Source of the DNA: Silurus meridionalis
Taxonomy: Eukaryota > Chordata > Actinopteri > Siluriformes > Siluridae
Assembly: GCF_014805685.1 (NCBI RefSeq)
Contig: NC_060898.1
Span: forward strand, 8,500,001 to 8,564,000
Reading direction: 5' to 3'
DNA length: 64,000 nt
In this document: positions 1-14,194 of the stretch, in pieces
How the letters are laid out: every line of letters begins with the position of its first letter
Numbering within the stretch: the stretch's first letter is position 1
Made by a program: the position numbers and the translations under genes
The notes under the pieces: generated by a model
The model's database searches: none
Told to the model about the DNA's origin: nothing
The model's input: only the letters and a program-made list of their open reading frames with translations

Positions 1-488
1 ATCAGTGTAACACTAAACACTTGTATAATCTCTCTGTGCACTTCTGCAAAAGAAGAAGGTTACAGGTTTCCTTGAGTGTGTTACACTGCCCTATGACATA
101 ACACAGCAGTATAAAAAGATTCAGAAATCTTTAGTTTGGTTTGGCTTACACATGTATTTATGCAAAGACTTCACTGAAAGACTGATAAATTATAAAACCA
201 GTGGATTAACTGCAATTTGTTTGAGGAAAAAAAGGCACTCTGTGTGTGTTTGACTGTTAAAACCTTTTTCTAAATTCTCATTCTTTATTGTCATTCTCTC
301 TTACTTGTGAGCTCCCATGGTCATGCCAGAAAAATGCATAAAATATCTAGATTTTGTTGGTAAGTTAAAAGTACCTCAATTTTACCTATCTAACAAAAAC
401 TCAAAAAAGACCTTATTTACTTTATCATTGACTATCATCAAGTAATCAATAAAATAATGTAAGATAGGTAAAGTAATCCAGATCTAAA
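1..488. other. Intergenic sequence, no feature seen
   Basis: AT-rich single-copy-looking sequence with no plausible exon, RNA gene or recognisable transposon end on either strand. Confidence 0.5.
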
Positions 489-559
<71 letters not shown>

Positions 560-582
560 TGTGTTTGTGTGTGTGTGTGTGT
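489..582. repeat. (GT)n microsatellite
   Basis: About 45 GT units with a few interruptions (AT, TT). The Val-Cys or Cys-Val open frames running through it are artefacts of the dinucleotide. Confidence 0.95.
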
Positions 583-1416
583 ATACATGCACACTTAAGC
601 ACTTTTACATTTATAGCAATCTACAAGTGTGGTGGTTGAGGTTGAGTTACGGTGGTTGGTGGCATTTTAGTGTGAACAGTTTAGTGTGTTTTTTGTTGGA
701 ATTGGACATGCTGAGGTTTAGGAGTCCTATTAATGCAAATAAAATGATTTTAGACATTTCTCTGACTAGTTTTGGGGCTACTCCTGAGTTTGGCAACTAC
801 TCACTGTTTGACCCTGTGGCGACCATTCATGTAGTATAAAGTGATTTGGTTTTTGCCAAGACTCCAATATTTTTAAGCATGTTTGAAGAAGAGCCAGTGA
901 GAACCCAGAAGGAAATCAAATGAATCTGTTTTCATACACAGTAGGTCCCTAAACCCAGGGACCATCTGTGTGGGAGGGTGAGGGCAAAAACGGAAATGCT
1001 TGTGTAAAAAATTATTTGGCACATCATGCCAAAAAAGAGACAATCCTCAAAGCCTGAATTTCCCCAACTATTATTTCCTCCACCTTTCTATCTCATTTCT
1101 GTGTAAAATAGTGTAATGATAGACAGCTCTCATGATTATTTATGTGATTTGACCCACAGTCTCTGTGACCTATTTAACAAAATGATTTTTACTAATTGTG
1201 ACCAAAATTGCATATAACCAGGAGCAAATGCAAAACAGTAGGCCACAAGTGGAATATTCAATTTCTTGGGGATGTTGGAAAGGATTTCCGGTTTTGGGAT
1301 CGCACTTCCTGAGTTCCACAGGAAAGGCCAAAGTGTTAAAAACTTGGTGTGAACCCCCCATTGCATGCCATTCCTCTCTGGCTGGTTTACATAGTGATTC
1401 AAAAACGCACCACAAT

Positions 1417-1502
<86 letters not shown>
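1417..1502. repeat. poly(A) run followed by (AT)n microsatellite
   Basis: About 15 A bases run directly into about 35 AT units. A poly(A)-then-AT structure often marks the old tail of a retroposon, but no element body is recognisable to the left. Confidence 0.9.
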
Positions 1503-1503
<1 letters not shown>

Positions 1504-2820
1504 TGAGCATAAAAATGGTTTAAAAGAAATGACAGAAAGGTGGGCCAAATTGCCAAGCCACTCACATCTGATGCGCAAGACAACATCAATTTGGAGCCAC
1601 ATGGCATTAAAAAAGTGAGTGTTTTTTGAAAATGATCCTTAATGTGTTTCCAGCCTTTCCTAGAATAAAATATTATGAAATATATTGTGTTTGCAATTTA
1701 CTGTATGAGTGCAATGTATTGTACATTGTATTAATAATTAAAATATAAAGAGACTTTTTGAAAGATGCATTTCTGATATCAGTGACTGTGGAAGCATTTC
1801 TTGACTTTCATGCCTAATTTAAGGCTTTCATACCAAGCCAATTCAGGGCTACACGTATTACAACAAATTCAATTCACAATAACATTAATTTGTAGGAAAT
1901 ACTAGCTATGAAGTACCCACAAATAATTATATAATTTATTCAGAATTATATTTGTCAGTCATTCTGCAAATAATACATTGCAATACAGTTTGTGACTCAC
2001 AAACCCCAGCCCTGTGCACTCATAGAACATGATTCAACTAATCAAGGAATATCAAGTCCCCTCTTTAGATCTCGACCAAACTGAACACCTATGAATGAAT
2101 CTGGACCGATGCTTTTGACAGAACTCTCCACCTCCAGCTGAGCGATTGTTGTCTTATTGTTATAAAAGTCCAAAGAGTCTACGCCACACTGCATACTAAA
2201 GCTTTTGTTGTGGTTTAGCTGAACTAACACTTTAAATTTTTTTTTTTCACCCATGTATAAGTGCAGGGGGTATTATCCTTTGGGCTTTCAGCATGAGCAG
2301 GTGGAATTGGTCAGAATTTCTTGGGGAGGGGAAGGAGTTCTGTCACACTTGTAATTTAAGATAGATAGCAGACACATTTTAGACAATGATTAAACTGCTA
2401 AGAAATCCAGATATAACCATTTGTGTAAAAAAATTGATTGATTTATTAGACCTATGATTTCTGTATTCCATATTCACAATAATCAGCTAAATGGCCTTTC
2501 TAGACTGGATAATATTATTTCATGGATGAACACAGCCACCCCAGATAAGTATCCCTCATTGCAGATCCAAAGGTCCAGAGTATAAACCTACCTGGGCAAA
2601 GTTGAACTAAATGCTTGGTGTGTTTCAGGCTGGATAAATGTTTTGTTAAGTGTGGTGTTCTTTGTTGTAGACAGTTGGATCAGGTCCAGCTCCAACTGAT
2701 TCTGAATTAAAGCTCACTGCAGGCCACCTCATAGCCTGGGCCTTGGTGTTCTTTGGAATTACTTAAAATTTTCATGATTCTTGTCACTTCAGTTTGGAAC
2801 AAGTCCTACAAACTGCTGCC
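1503..2820. other. Intergenic sequence, nothing recognised
   Basis: AT-rich. Only short chance open frames without homology or splice context are present. Confidence 0.4.
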
Positions 2821-2827
2821 TTCTTGA

Positions 2828-2852
2828 CTGTGTGTGTGTGTGTGTGTGTGTG
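2828..2852. repeat. Short (GT)n tract
   Basis: About 12 uninterrupted TG units at the left edge of the CpG-richer patch. A matching short (CA)n lies about 120 bp downstream (2952-2968). Confidence 0.85.
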
Positions 2853-2859
2853 AGCGTGC

Positions 2860-3201
2860 GCGCTTAGGAACAGACGGAAAGTTTTTTTTTCTTTACCCCC
2901 CCTGCGAGCTTTTGACAATCTTTTGGCTTGAGACCTGCGTGTGCTTCCAAAACACACACACACACGCACGCACGCACGCACGGAGAGAGTGAAAGCGCGA
3001 GCGAGTGTTCTCAAGAAAGGAGCAGTAGGATGCGCACCGTGTATGATTGTCGTGCGGGTACCACGTTTTATTCTTGTACTTTTAGAAGTGTTTTATCACA
3101 CTGTAAAGAATTTAAACACGCTTTTGGCATTCTTTTTGTGGGAAGTTGGGACTTGGAACGGACTGGCCCGGAATACACTCCATGAGACCGGCGGAACACT
3201 C
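2860..3201 (+). promoter_or_regulatory. CpG-richer patch ending in a strong splice donor; candidate egfl7 promoter and untranslated first exon
   Basis: This is the only CpG-rich stretch in the first 8 kb (runs such as GCGCGAGCGAG near 2993 and CGCTCGCGCGC near 3207). At 3202 there is a consensus donor (CTC|GTAAGT). A vertebrate EGFL7 gene has one or more untranslated upstream exons, and the first coding exon of egfl7 at 8973 appears to be preceded by an acceptor at 8856. A leader exon ending at 3201 and joining at 8857 would fit. This is inference: no TATA box or transcript evidence is visible, and the patch may belong to something else. Confidence 0.35.
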
Positions 3202-3309
3202 GTAAGTCGCTCGCGCGCAATGCTGTTGACTTGCACAGGCTTTGTGGTGTGGTGTGTTGCGGTAATGAGGTCCAGGTGTGTGTCCGTGAGGAGGTGAAGT
3301 GTAAATCCT

Positions 3310-5393
<2,084 letters not shown>

Positions 5394-5482
<89 letters not shown>
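5394..5482. repeat. (CA)n microsatellite
   Basis: About 44 CA units with a single GA interruption. Confidence 0.95.
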
Positions 5483-5486
<4 letters not shown>

Positions 5487-5567
5487 CACTCTCACAGACA
5501 TGGATGGTGTGGATGAAATGTTTTGTGGATTCTAATATGTACCATATGTCCAAGGACACTTCCTACA

Positions 5568-8020
5568 TTAACCCTCCTGTTATGTTCATTTCTCAGGAAC
5601 AGCAATAATGTTCCTGGGTAAATTTGACCTGGCGCATGGTTAATCATCCAAAAGTGTCAAAAACCAAAAGATCGCAATAAACCATTGTTTATATCTCATT
5701 ATTAACTCATTTACTAACCATTTCAATCAATATTTAGTGCATTGGTGATCTTTATTCTCACAGATCATGGCTCAATGATGATAATTCACTTGTTTTTCTT
5801 AAAAAAAATGTATGTTAAAAACTTTTTTCTTTATGTACATTGGAAACCTACATATAAAATACAATAGTTTTACTTGACATTGTTTTTTTTATTTATTATT
5901 ATTTATTAAAAAAAAAATATTTTTATGGTGTGATGATAAACGAAGATGAGAAAACCTTTTCTGTTCAGAGTCAGTTTGACCCACTTGACTTAAAATCAAG
6001 ACATATGAGTCATGAGGATCTGTATTGAAAGTAAACTTTATTTAAGCACTGTTTAACAAACAGCAATAAACAACAACAAAATAAGAGATTAGCAATATGT
6101 GTGTATGTGTGTCTGTGAGTCTTCACAGCACACAAGTTACATAACACTGCAACGTAGAAACAGAAATACACAAAAATTAATAGGTGGAAATAAAAAGGTG
6201 AAACAAGGTGCATATGTGTGCATCTACACAGCACATGTGGGACATGTCATCACAGTGTGCTTTGTGCAAATGAATTTTGCACATTTCACACCGATCATGC
6301 TCGTCTTGACATCATCAGATGGCTTGCAGACCTGGCACCTTTCTCTCTTCCTTTTTCCACCTGCAGCAACCTAGAAATAATGGGCGATGATTAATATGTT
6401 GTTTTGCAGATCCCAAAACACACACACGCTCACCTCACGCACTGGTGTAGTAGGTGAAGTCTTGACTCCTGTAGTTCAAGGAAGACGCACCTCTTGTACA
6501 GCTTTGATGAGTTCCACTCAGGAAAGATCTCTGTCCAGATGACAAATGCGTTGTAGGCTGATACATCAGTCATATTGTAAAAGATCATTCGCTTGATGCT
6601 GTAGGACCCTGTGACTTTATTCAAGTTGTCCACTCCTCCTTTGGTGGCATTGTAGTTTAAGATCATTTTTGGTTTCTGGTCCTCTCTTGTGTTGATTTCA
6701 GCATTTTTGTGCACAGTGCTCATGAGCACACCATGCCCCCCTTTTTGGGCCAGTAAGACACTAGGGCTGTGGTGTCTGTGAAGACAAACATGGAAGACTG
6801 ATTGGCCCTGTTCTTGGTTACCAGCAGTTTAGCAGGGAGTTCAGCCCTGTTCTTTCGGAGCCGTTCCAACCATCGTGAGCTTTTTATTAAGCAGCTCCTG
6901 ACCCAAGTTGTAGCTTGTGAAAAAATGGTCACAGGTTATGTTGTGCCCCCTGAGACTATGTGCCATGTCAAGCATAGCCCTCGTACCCTGATTCCTCTCT
7001 GGGGCTCTTCCAACTGGCATTCCAGAGTCAACCTGCATGTTTAATGCATAGCTGGTGTTTACATCACATGCTGACAAATTTAGCTGGTTTTCAAGGCATG
7101 TATTGCCTAAAAATTCAGCGACCTCTGAATGTTGGTCGATTGTTTCTCAATTTTTCAATCGGATAACTCTGGAGAAAATATGAAAAGTCTCCAGAGACAT
7201 TGTGGCATGAAATATAGCCCTGCCTGTCTCAGCATTTCACAGACTGGCTGTTGATATATCTCTTGATTTATAGACCCCAGCCAGGATGACAATCCCTAGG
7301 TATGCATGTAAATGCATTTTATCTAGCTCCTTCCACTCCCAAAACATGGCTTTTTTCTAGATTAGTCATTTTGAGAATAGTTCTCTGTATTGAGTTTGGC
7401 ATGACCAGCTCAAAAGCTGACTTAATATCTGTCACACAAGCCACTGCCATTCTAGTGGGCCCTGGTACTGTCTTTATGTTTTCTGCAGACTTTTTTAAAC
7501 CTGATGCATATTTGGGGATAAAAACCACTGTATTTCACACATTTTTGAGGAATATGAATAGCAGTTTCTTTATTTGACTCATAATTAGAATAATAAAACT
7601 TTACCTCAAAATGGTCTTCATCTTCAGACACATCCGCCTCTATTTCACTGTCATGATCAAAAATGAGCTCCGGAGCCTCCAGACCTGTCACACATTTACT
7701 TCTGCTGCTCATTTTGTAAAGCTCTAACAAAGAGTTTATAATATGTAGCTGCAATGTGTAATGTTGGAAGTACATCCATGCAGAGAATCTTTATATCTCT
7801 TTATAATCTTCCCTGCCAAGATTGTGGGTGGAGTTTGCCCATGAAAACAGAAAAGGTTTCCAGAAAAAGGGGATAGGGGGCAGGGGTGAAATATGTCTCA
7901 TAGTTGCAAAGAAACAAATAGTATTTGACACTTTTGACCTCTTTAAACTTCCTTTTTGACTGCTGGGACAAATTGATCCGAACAGTATTAATGTAATATA
8001 AACATGGAGGTGGGGGTTGC
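5568..8020 (-). mobile_element. Degenerate piggyBac DNA transposon (PGBD4-like), about 2.45 kb
   Basis: The left end is TTAA followed by CCCTCCTGTTATGTTC. The right end, read inward on the minus strand from 8018, begins AACCCCCACCTCCATGTT, an imperfect inverted copy, and the right-hand TTAA has decayed to TTGC. Both ends carry a matching inner box (left GGTAAATTTGACC, right GATCAATTTGTCCC). TTAA targets and CCCT-type ends are typical of piggyBac. Between them lies a broken piggyBac transposase on the minus strand. The element lies upstream of the egfl7 coding exons. Confidence 0.85.
6224..7712 (-). pseudogene. piggyBac transposase pseudogene
   Basis: This is a DDE-type transposase of the piggyBac (PGBD4-like) family that cuts and pastes at TTAA. 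The apparent start (MSSRSKC) lies at 7712 and is followed by an acidic N-terminus rich in D and E (residues about 20-40), as usual for the family. Recognisable blocks follow in different frames: NMQVDSGMPVGRAP near 7030-6990, CDHFFTSYNLGQELL near 6926-6880 and KPKMILNYNATKGGVDNL near 6670-6620 (the family motif holding the last catalytic Asp). The C-terminal Cys-rich finger (RCQVCK ... ICTKH ... CPTC) lies near 6340-6230 with a stop at 6224-6226. A possible small intron (about 6370-6434) would bridge to the finger in frame. Several frame changes in between show that this copy is dead. Confidence 0.85.
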
Positions 8021-8750
8021 AAATATGTGAAATGTATTATTTTCATTTTATATGTTGATTACACTAATTCAGCCAGGCAGAAAAAAATGTAACTAAACTT
8101 AACTTAAAAATACATTCAAGAATGTTGAGAAGAATGCAACCTTCAGGTAGTCAATTTAATTTAATTTTATATGTATAAAAGTGGTTCTACTTTAGCAGCT
8201 GTAGCTGGAAGGAATAGCTTTGCCTGGGAGGATTATTTTTATTCATGTAGACAGTGATAGACCTTATTTTATGGAAGATGTATAAGGGATAATTTAAGGT
8301 CTTGTTTGTATAATAAAGCTCAAATCTGACACTTGTTAAAGGTTTATTTACTGTGAATTGGTCTTTTTTTCTGTTCTGAAATGTGATGGTAAATATAATC
8401 ACATGGCACAAATTATTGAACATAAATTAATAATCAAGCAAATGAAATAAATTCACAAAATATTAGACTTAATTTTCATGTTGTGGGTTGCTTCAGTGAC
8501 ACATCTGCAGTTAATAACCAATTTTAGCCAGCTATATTATATATTATATACTGTATATATTTATTTTTTTCTGATAACCAAAGCCAGAATATTTCATATG
8601 TGAAAGAGAAAGAAATACTTTTATCTGTTTGCATGTATGTGCAATTATATTCAATTGTATCAGCATAAAAGTCACTGTGTAAATACTTGTGCTAGCAGCA
8701 CAATACATCAATGTTCAGCCCTCATAAATATTTTGCATAATGAAACGTAT
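8021..8750. other. AT-rich sequence upstream of the egfl7 coding start, nothing recognised
   Basis: Located between the piggyBac right end and the CT array. No coding or element signal was seen. Confidence 0.4.
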
Positions 8751-8753
8751 CAT

Positions 8754-8756
<3 letters not shown>

Positions 8757-8817
<61 letters not shown>

Positions 8818-8856
8818 TCTCTCTCACTGACTCTCACTGTCTCTCACTCACTCTAG
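8757..8856 (+). repeat. (CT)n array merging into the polypyrimidine tract of a candidate acceptor
   Basis: About 30 CT units, then CTCACT repeats ending CTCACTCACTCTAG at 8856. On the + strand this is an unusually long polypyrimidine tract ending in AG just before the presumed egfl7 5' leader segment. Confidence 0.85.
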
Positions 8857-8972
8857 ATAGCAGTGACACTTGGAAAAAGGACCTCTTCAGGCTAGAGACA
8901 CCACAGATTGAAAGAGAGGCAGAGGGTGTTTGAGAGAACCACAGTGCCAGTGTGTGTGAAAAAGGGGGAGGG
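8857..8972 (+). other. egfl7: Candidate egfl7 5' untranslated segment of the first coding exon
   Basis: Runs from the candidate acceptor AG (8855-8856) to the ATG at 8973. The ATG has a G at -3. A transcription start inside this segment cannot be excluded from sequence alone. Confidence 0.45.
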
Positions 8973-9052
8973 ATGTATGGCACATTCATACTCTCTTCTT
9001 TTCTTTTCTCCCTTCATGCAAGTTGCACTCCACAGTTCCACGTTCATCATGG
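8973..9052 (+). CDS. egfl7: egfl7 coding exon 1 (signal peptide)
   Basis: Encodes residues 1-26 and two bases of Gly27: a hydrophobic leader followed by TPQFHVHHG. Donor GG|GTATCC. The phase joins exactly to exon 2 to give HHG-RRVC, matching the family's start of the EMI domain. Confidence 0.88.
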
Positions 9053-9102
9053 GTATCCAGCATTTCTAATTATTATAAAGTTTGTGTGTGTTAATTCAAA
9101 CA

Positions 9103-9147
<45 letters not shown>

Positions 9148-12100
9148 GATGATAATTACAATTATATTAATAATAATATAATTATTATTATTAATATTAT
9201 TATCATCGTCATTATTATGATAATTTTTATAATTTTTATTATTCTTTTTTTTTATTGCAGGATATTACACTTTTCTGTGTTTGGCATGTTTTTTTTTAAG
9301 TTGCTAAGTTGAAATGACATCATTCTTTATACAGACTTAAAGATGCTTCCTGTCTTCGTCACATGTTTTGTTGCCTAATACAATTGTCTGCTTAGCATGC
9401 ATGATGACACAATGATTTCAATAACACAAAGTATACTTTGGTTAAGTAGTCACAGACCTTGCATTCCTGTTACAAGTGGCGTAATAAACAAATGCCCAGG
9501 ACTTGATTACATTGCTTTCACCACTCATTAAATGTTCCTTATTACCCTGTTGACCTTGTCTATGTTCTGACCATTTGCTAACTCTTGCCTCACTTGAATT
9601 ATTGCCATGTGCATTTTTCTATTTTTGTCTTGGCCTTTTGTGCATGGTGTTTTTTTTTTTTGTTTGATGACTGTGGTTTTGGATAAAGTTTAAATAAATC
9701 ACCCAAATCAATGTAATCTCCCAGCCGACACATTTGTAACGCTAACTTTCCAGCCTTCATAACAGACTTCCTCCGGTTCCTCTGGCTAAGATTGTGGTTT
9801 GATTTTGTAGAGTAGAAAAATGTAGGAAAACTGAAAGCTTGCATTTGTTAGTGCTGTAGTCAGAATGTTTAGGACTGAGCTATGTTGTACTATAGATGCT
9901 GTCTTTTTATTTCTAATTCTAAGACTCACTGAAATTTTGGATCAGGAGAAAATTATATTTCTATGTACTGTTTTAAATGTGCTGTTCTAAAAGAGTCACA
10001 TAGCATTATGCTTTCGGTGGAATTCTTATTTTCCAGGTGGTGGCTATGATTGAAGTTTAGAGTATTTGTAAACTACACAGTTCTTTTAACTGAAAGACTG
10101 TGAAATTATGCTGTCATTTATATTTGATTCGATTTGTGTTAAATCCTACAAAAGCTGAATTTACTGATCGTCTTGAGCTAACTAGATACTCTAAAAAGGC
10201 AAAGATCTGTGAACACTATAAACCTTTGCATTCCGATCAGTGGATGAGGTCAGGGCTCTGCGCAGGCCACTGGAGTTCAGTTCGGTTCAGTTGGATTGTG
10301 TTTGTATGGTGCTTATCAGTGGACATTATCACAAATTAGCTTTTATTGGAAATAAATACATAACATTTGAAATTAATAAATTAGTTTCTTTAACTTTATT
10401 CCCATAAGTCTATCCCTAGTAAGCAAAACAGACGTGGGAAAAATTATATGAGGAGGAAACATTGAGAGAAACCAGACTCAAAAGGGAACCTTCATCATCT
10501 GGATGACACTAAATAGTCATTCATTATAGCTTCACCATCGTTGTGGTTATCAATTGTTTAATTGATGGAGACTTGAGCGCAAAACTGTTGGTAGCTATTG
10601 TAATTCTAAGCCGTTGTAGAAGAGCTGTTCACATCAATTACATAATAATGAAGTGGTATTCTTCCACACTTAGCATTTTATGCCTTCATGGAGGTTTCTT
10701 TGTGCATAGAGGTGGTGTGTTGCTGAAACATGTTTAAACTCTTTAATTTTGGCCAAGCACTTTAAACTTTACATTTGAGAACATCTACATCCGGGTGTGA
10801 TTGTCAGGTATCTGCAAACCTCTGGCTGTATTGTGTGTCTTATTAAGCAAAACTGTGTATTTCACATTAGAACATTTGAGCTGAATAATAATAATAGGGT
10901 AAAAGGGTAAGGATAGCACTGTGCATCTTTAGGTATGCTGATACATTATCAACTAAAGCGACTAAAGAAATGTCACACAGCACTTTAAACATTAACTTTA
11001 AAAACTGTATGACAACACCAATGATCAAAAAGTTGCATGTGGGTGCTGTTGAGCGAGATTAATGTACCACAAGTGGTTTGGATAATGGATAATTTGTATG
11101 GTTTTTTTGTTTGTTTTGTTTTACTATGCGTGTGTCTCCTGCAGGAGGAGAGTATGTGCTGGGAAAGCTGACAGAGTAGTTTCCAGCACAGAGTCCTTCC
11201 TCCAGCCTGTACACAAGCCCTACCTCACCATGTGTCCAAACCAGCGTGTCTGTAGCACATACAAGTAAGAACACAAACAAACACTGGTATTGATTGTCAA
11301 ATAGTCTCTGGTTGTGAGTATGTGTGTATGGTAAATATAAAGAATAACCAAATGATGTGATTGTGTGTGTGTAAAAATCTCTCCTGCTCTGCATGCAAGG
11401 TTGGTGCTTTTGGTGCCCTTCTCTCTAAGTGTATCTGATACATGTGTTTCAGGACGGTGTATAAAGTCTCCTACAGACAGGTGAGCCGGTTAGAGATGAG
11501 CTCCCACGTTTACTCACAGTGTTGTCCAGGATGGCGACGTGTCCACTCACTTAACTGTGATCAGGGTAAAACACCCACACAGACACTCTGAATGTCTTGT
11601 CCACATGCAGATCTCTGTCTTCTCAGTCTCCATTGGCTTTTCTGTTACTATGCTTTGTTTTTGATGACACTCCAAAATTTTGTATATTAAGTATATTATT
11701 GAGTATATATTAAGTTCATATTGCATATGTTGAAGTAGCTTGAGATTTCAAAATACATTGGAACTGTGACACTCGCGACCTCGATAGTTGCCGACTTTTC
11801 ATTTGGAACTGGACCAAGAGTAACTTGTGAAAAATCTGATAGTTTGCGAGAAGCCGCAAGTGGCTCGAAAGTCTAATAAATTACATAAAAATGTAAAAAA
11901 AAGTGATTCTTGTATTATTCATTTAAAATAGTAGTAAATAAAACATTTATGACAAGTAATTCAATTTTTGAGTGTCAAAACCTCGCCATTTTTTTGTTAC
12001 TCGTGAGGGGTCATAGAACGTATCGAGTATCGAGGTTGCACTGTACACATATTCAAATCAAAATCTTTTTTTTTGACATTGCATATTAAATTAAAACACT

Positions 12101-12876
12101 GGTCTTCATCATTGAAACTACAGTTTAAAAAAGTTAGAAATGTACAGTTCTGAAGGAAACCATTCAGATGTAAGGAAAGTTGCAATAGAGTAAAGTTTAT
12201 AGATGCTATAATGTATCACTATGGTGCAAAAGAACTGAAACACACCTGCTACACACTAATGCAGTGACTTTTTTGTCTCAACCTGTCAGACATAAAAATC
12301 TGCTATTTTTATCTCATAAAATGTGTGCATGTGAATAAGTGTTGTCTCTGTTTGTATGTTTCTGTAGCTGTATGTGTGCAGGCATGTCTTAATGGTGGTT
12401 CCTGCACAAGGCCAAATCACTGTGCATGTCCCACTGGCTGGACAGGACGTTACTGCCAGATAGGTGCCCAAATTCACACATAAACACATAATACCCAAAA
12501 TATTTTTTGATTATAATGTTAGCAAGAAAAATGACTCCTCATTCTATTTCTTCCTCATACTTTTTAATTTCTCCTCTATCACAATTCAATACCAGAATTC
12601 ATTTAACACATGTATTTTGGATTATATTTACATTTTGGAGACAGTGTGAATTTATACAAAGTACATATATATTCTGTAAGACCCTGAAAGACTAGAGATT
12701 AATGTTGGTTTGTAAAAATGCTAAAGTGGTGTAAGTTTTAAAATTAAATGAAACTTCAATTAAAACCTAAGTGGATACATGTTTAATACAAAGTAGAAAT
12801 AGAAACACAACCAACATATAAGATTCATGATTTGAATATTTTAGCCACTAGTTAGTTAGTTAGTTAGTTAGTTAGT

Positions 12877-12956
<80 letters not shown>

Positions 12957-12960
12957 TTTT

Positions 12961-13015
<55 letters not shown>

Positions 13016-13148
13016 ACCATTTACATTTTTTGTTTGTATGTTTGGCACATACATTTAATTCAAATTGGAAAACACACTCCCAAACACACCATGATGACAC
13101 AAGTATTTTATATTTAACTATGAAATAATACTCATGCTGGTGCAACAT

Positions 13149-13213
<65 letters not shown>

Positions 13214-14143
13214 CACACGCATACAGCTGGAAGCAATCAGATATGATTAAGTGTATAAAATCCTTAAAAGTACAATATAACAATCAGTTGAATCTGAGAG
13301 TATATGTCAAAATGAGGAATTCATTGTAATGTTCTCTCTCTCGCTCTCTCTCTCTCTCTTGCTCTCTCTCTCTCTTTCTTTCTCTCTCTTTCTCTCACAC
13401 ACACACACTTTGTGTGCTAGATGTGGATGAGTGTAAGGTGGCACATGGCTGCAGTCAACAGTGCATGAACTCTGCGGGAAGTTATCAGTGTGTGTGCGCT
13501 GACGGATTCCGTCTGGCTGAAGACAGACGATCTTGTTTAAGCCTTTGTCCTCTTCCTCTTCCTCCTCATCCAACTGTAGCTACTCAGCCCAAAGTAGACA
13601 ACTACTTACCCACAAATAACAATAGAGGTGAGAAATTCATTTCAGGAGATGACAACACTGAACACTTTTTGTTGTCATTTGTAAATTAAATATCGACTCT
13701 GTGAGTGACTACAGGTGTGGGCTAGGAATCCCTTTCACTAAAACCTGTAATTTTAACCCGAACTGCCCAGTTTTTCCCATTTTAGCCTCAAGCTTAGAAA
13801 CTATTTGCTAAAATCTTCTTTGGTGACTGCTCATGTAGCAATTCATCAATGTGTCACCAAGGCTGAGATACTTTCAAGCATGTTTGATATTTGATATGTG
13901 GCGAATCATGCAGTGTGAGTACTTGTGCAGTGCTAAGAAACTGCCAACATTGTTTTTTTAGAGTAGACAATTCCCACACCCACATTCCCCAATCCTTTTT
14001 TTATATTTATTACTTATTTCTCTGTAGTGACAAAGCCACATGATAGATAACACTCGTGTTATTTCCAATAAAAGCAAGATTTGGTGATCAGACATGCTTC
14101 AGCATGGAACCTCAGAAGCATGTTTAACTTGATTGAGAGAGGA

Positions 14144-14194
<51 letters not shown>

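Noticed and set aside
489..839. Open frame starting with a long Cys-Val repeat
   Set aside because: It is a (GT)n microsatellite with a chance extension. The same applies to the Ile-Tyr, His-Thr, Ser-Leu, Arg-Glu and Lys-Glu-Arg frames over other arrays.
7302..7577. Plus-strand open frame of 91 residues
   Set aside because: It is antisense to the piggyBac transposase remnant.
8757..13420. CRISPR array or other prokaryotic repeat system
   Set aside because: The repeats are simple microsatellites in a eukaryotic intron-bearing gene, with no spacers or cas genes anywhere in the window.
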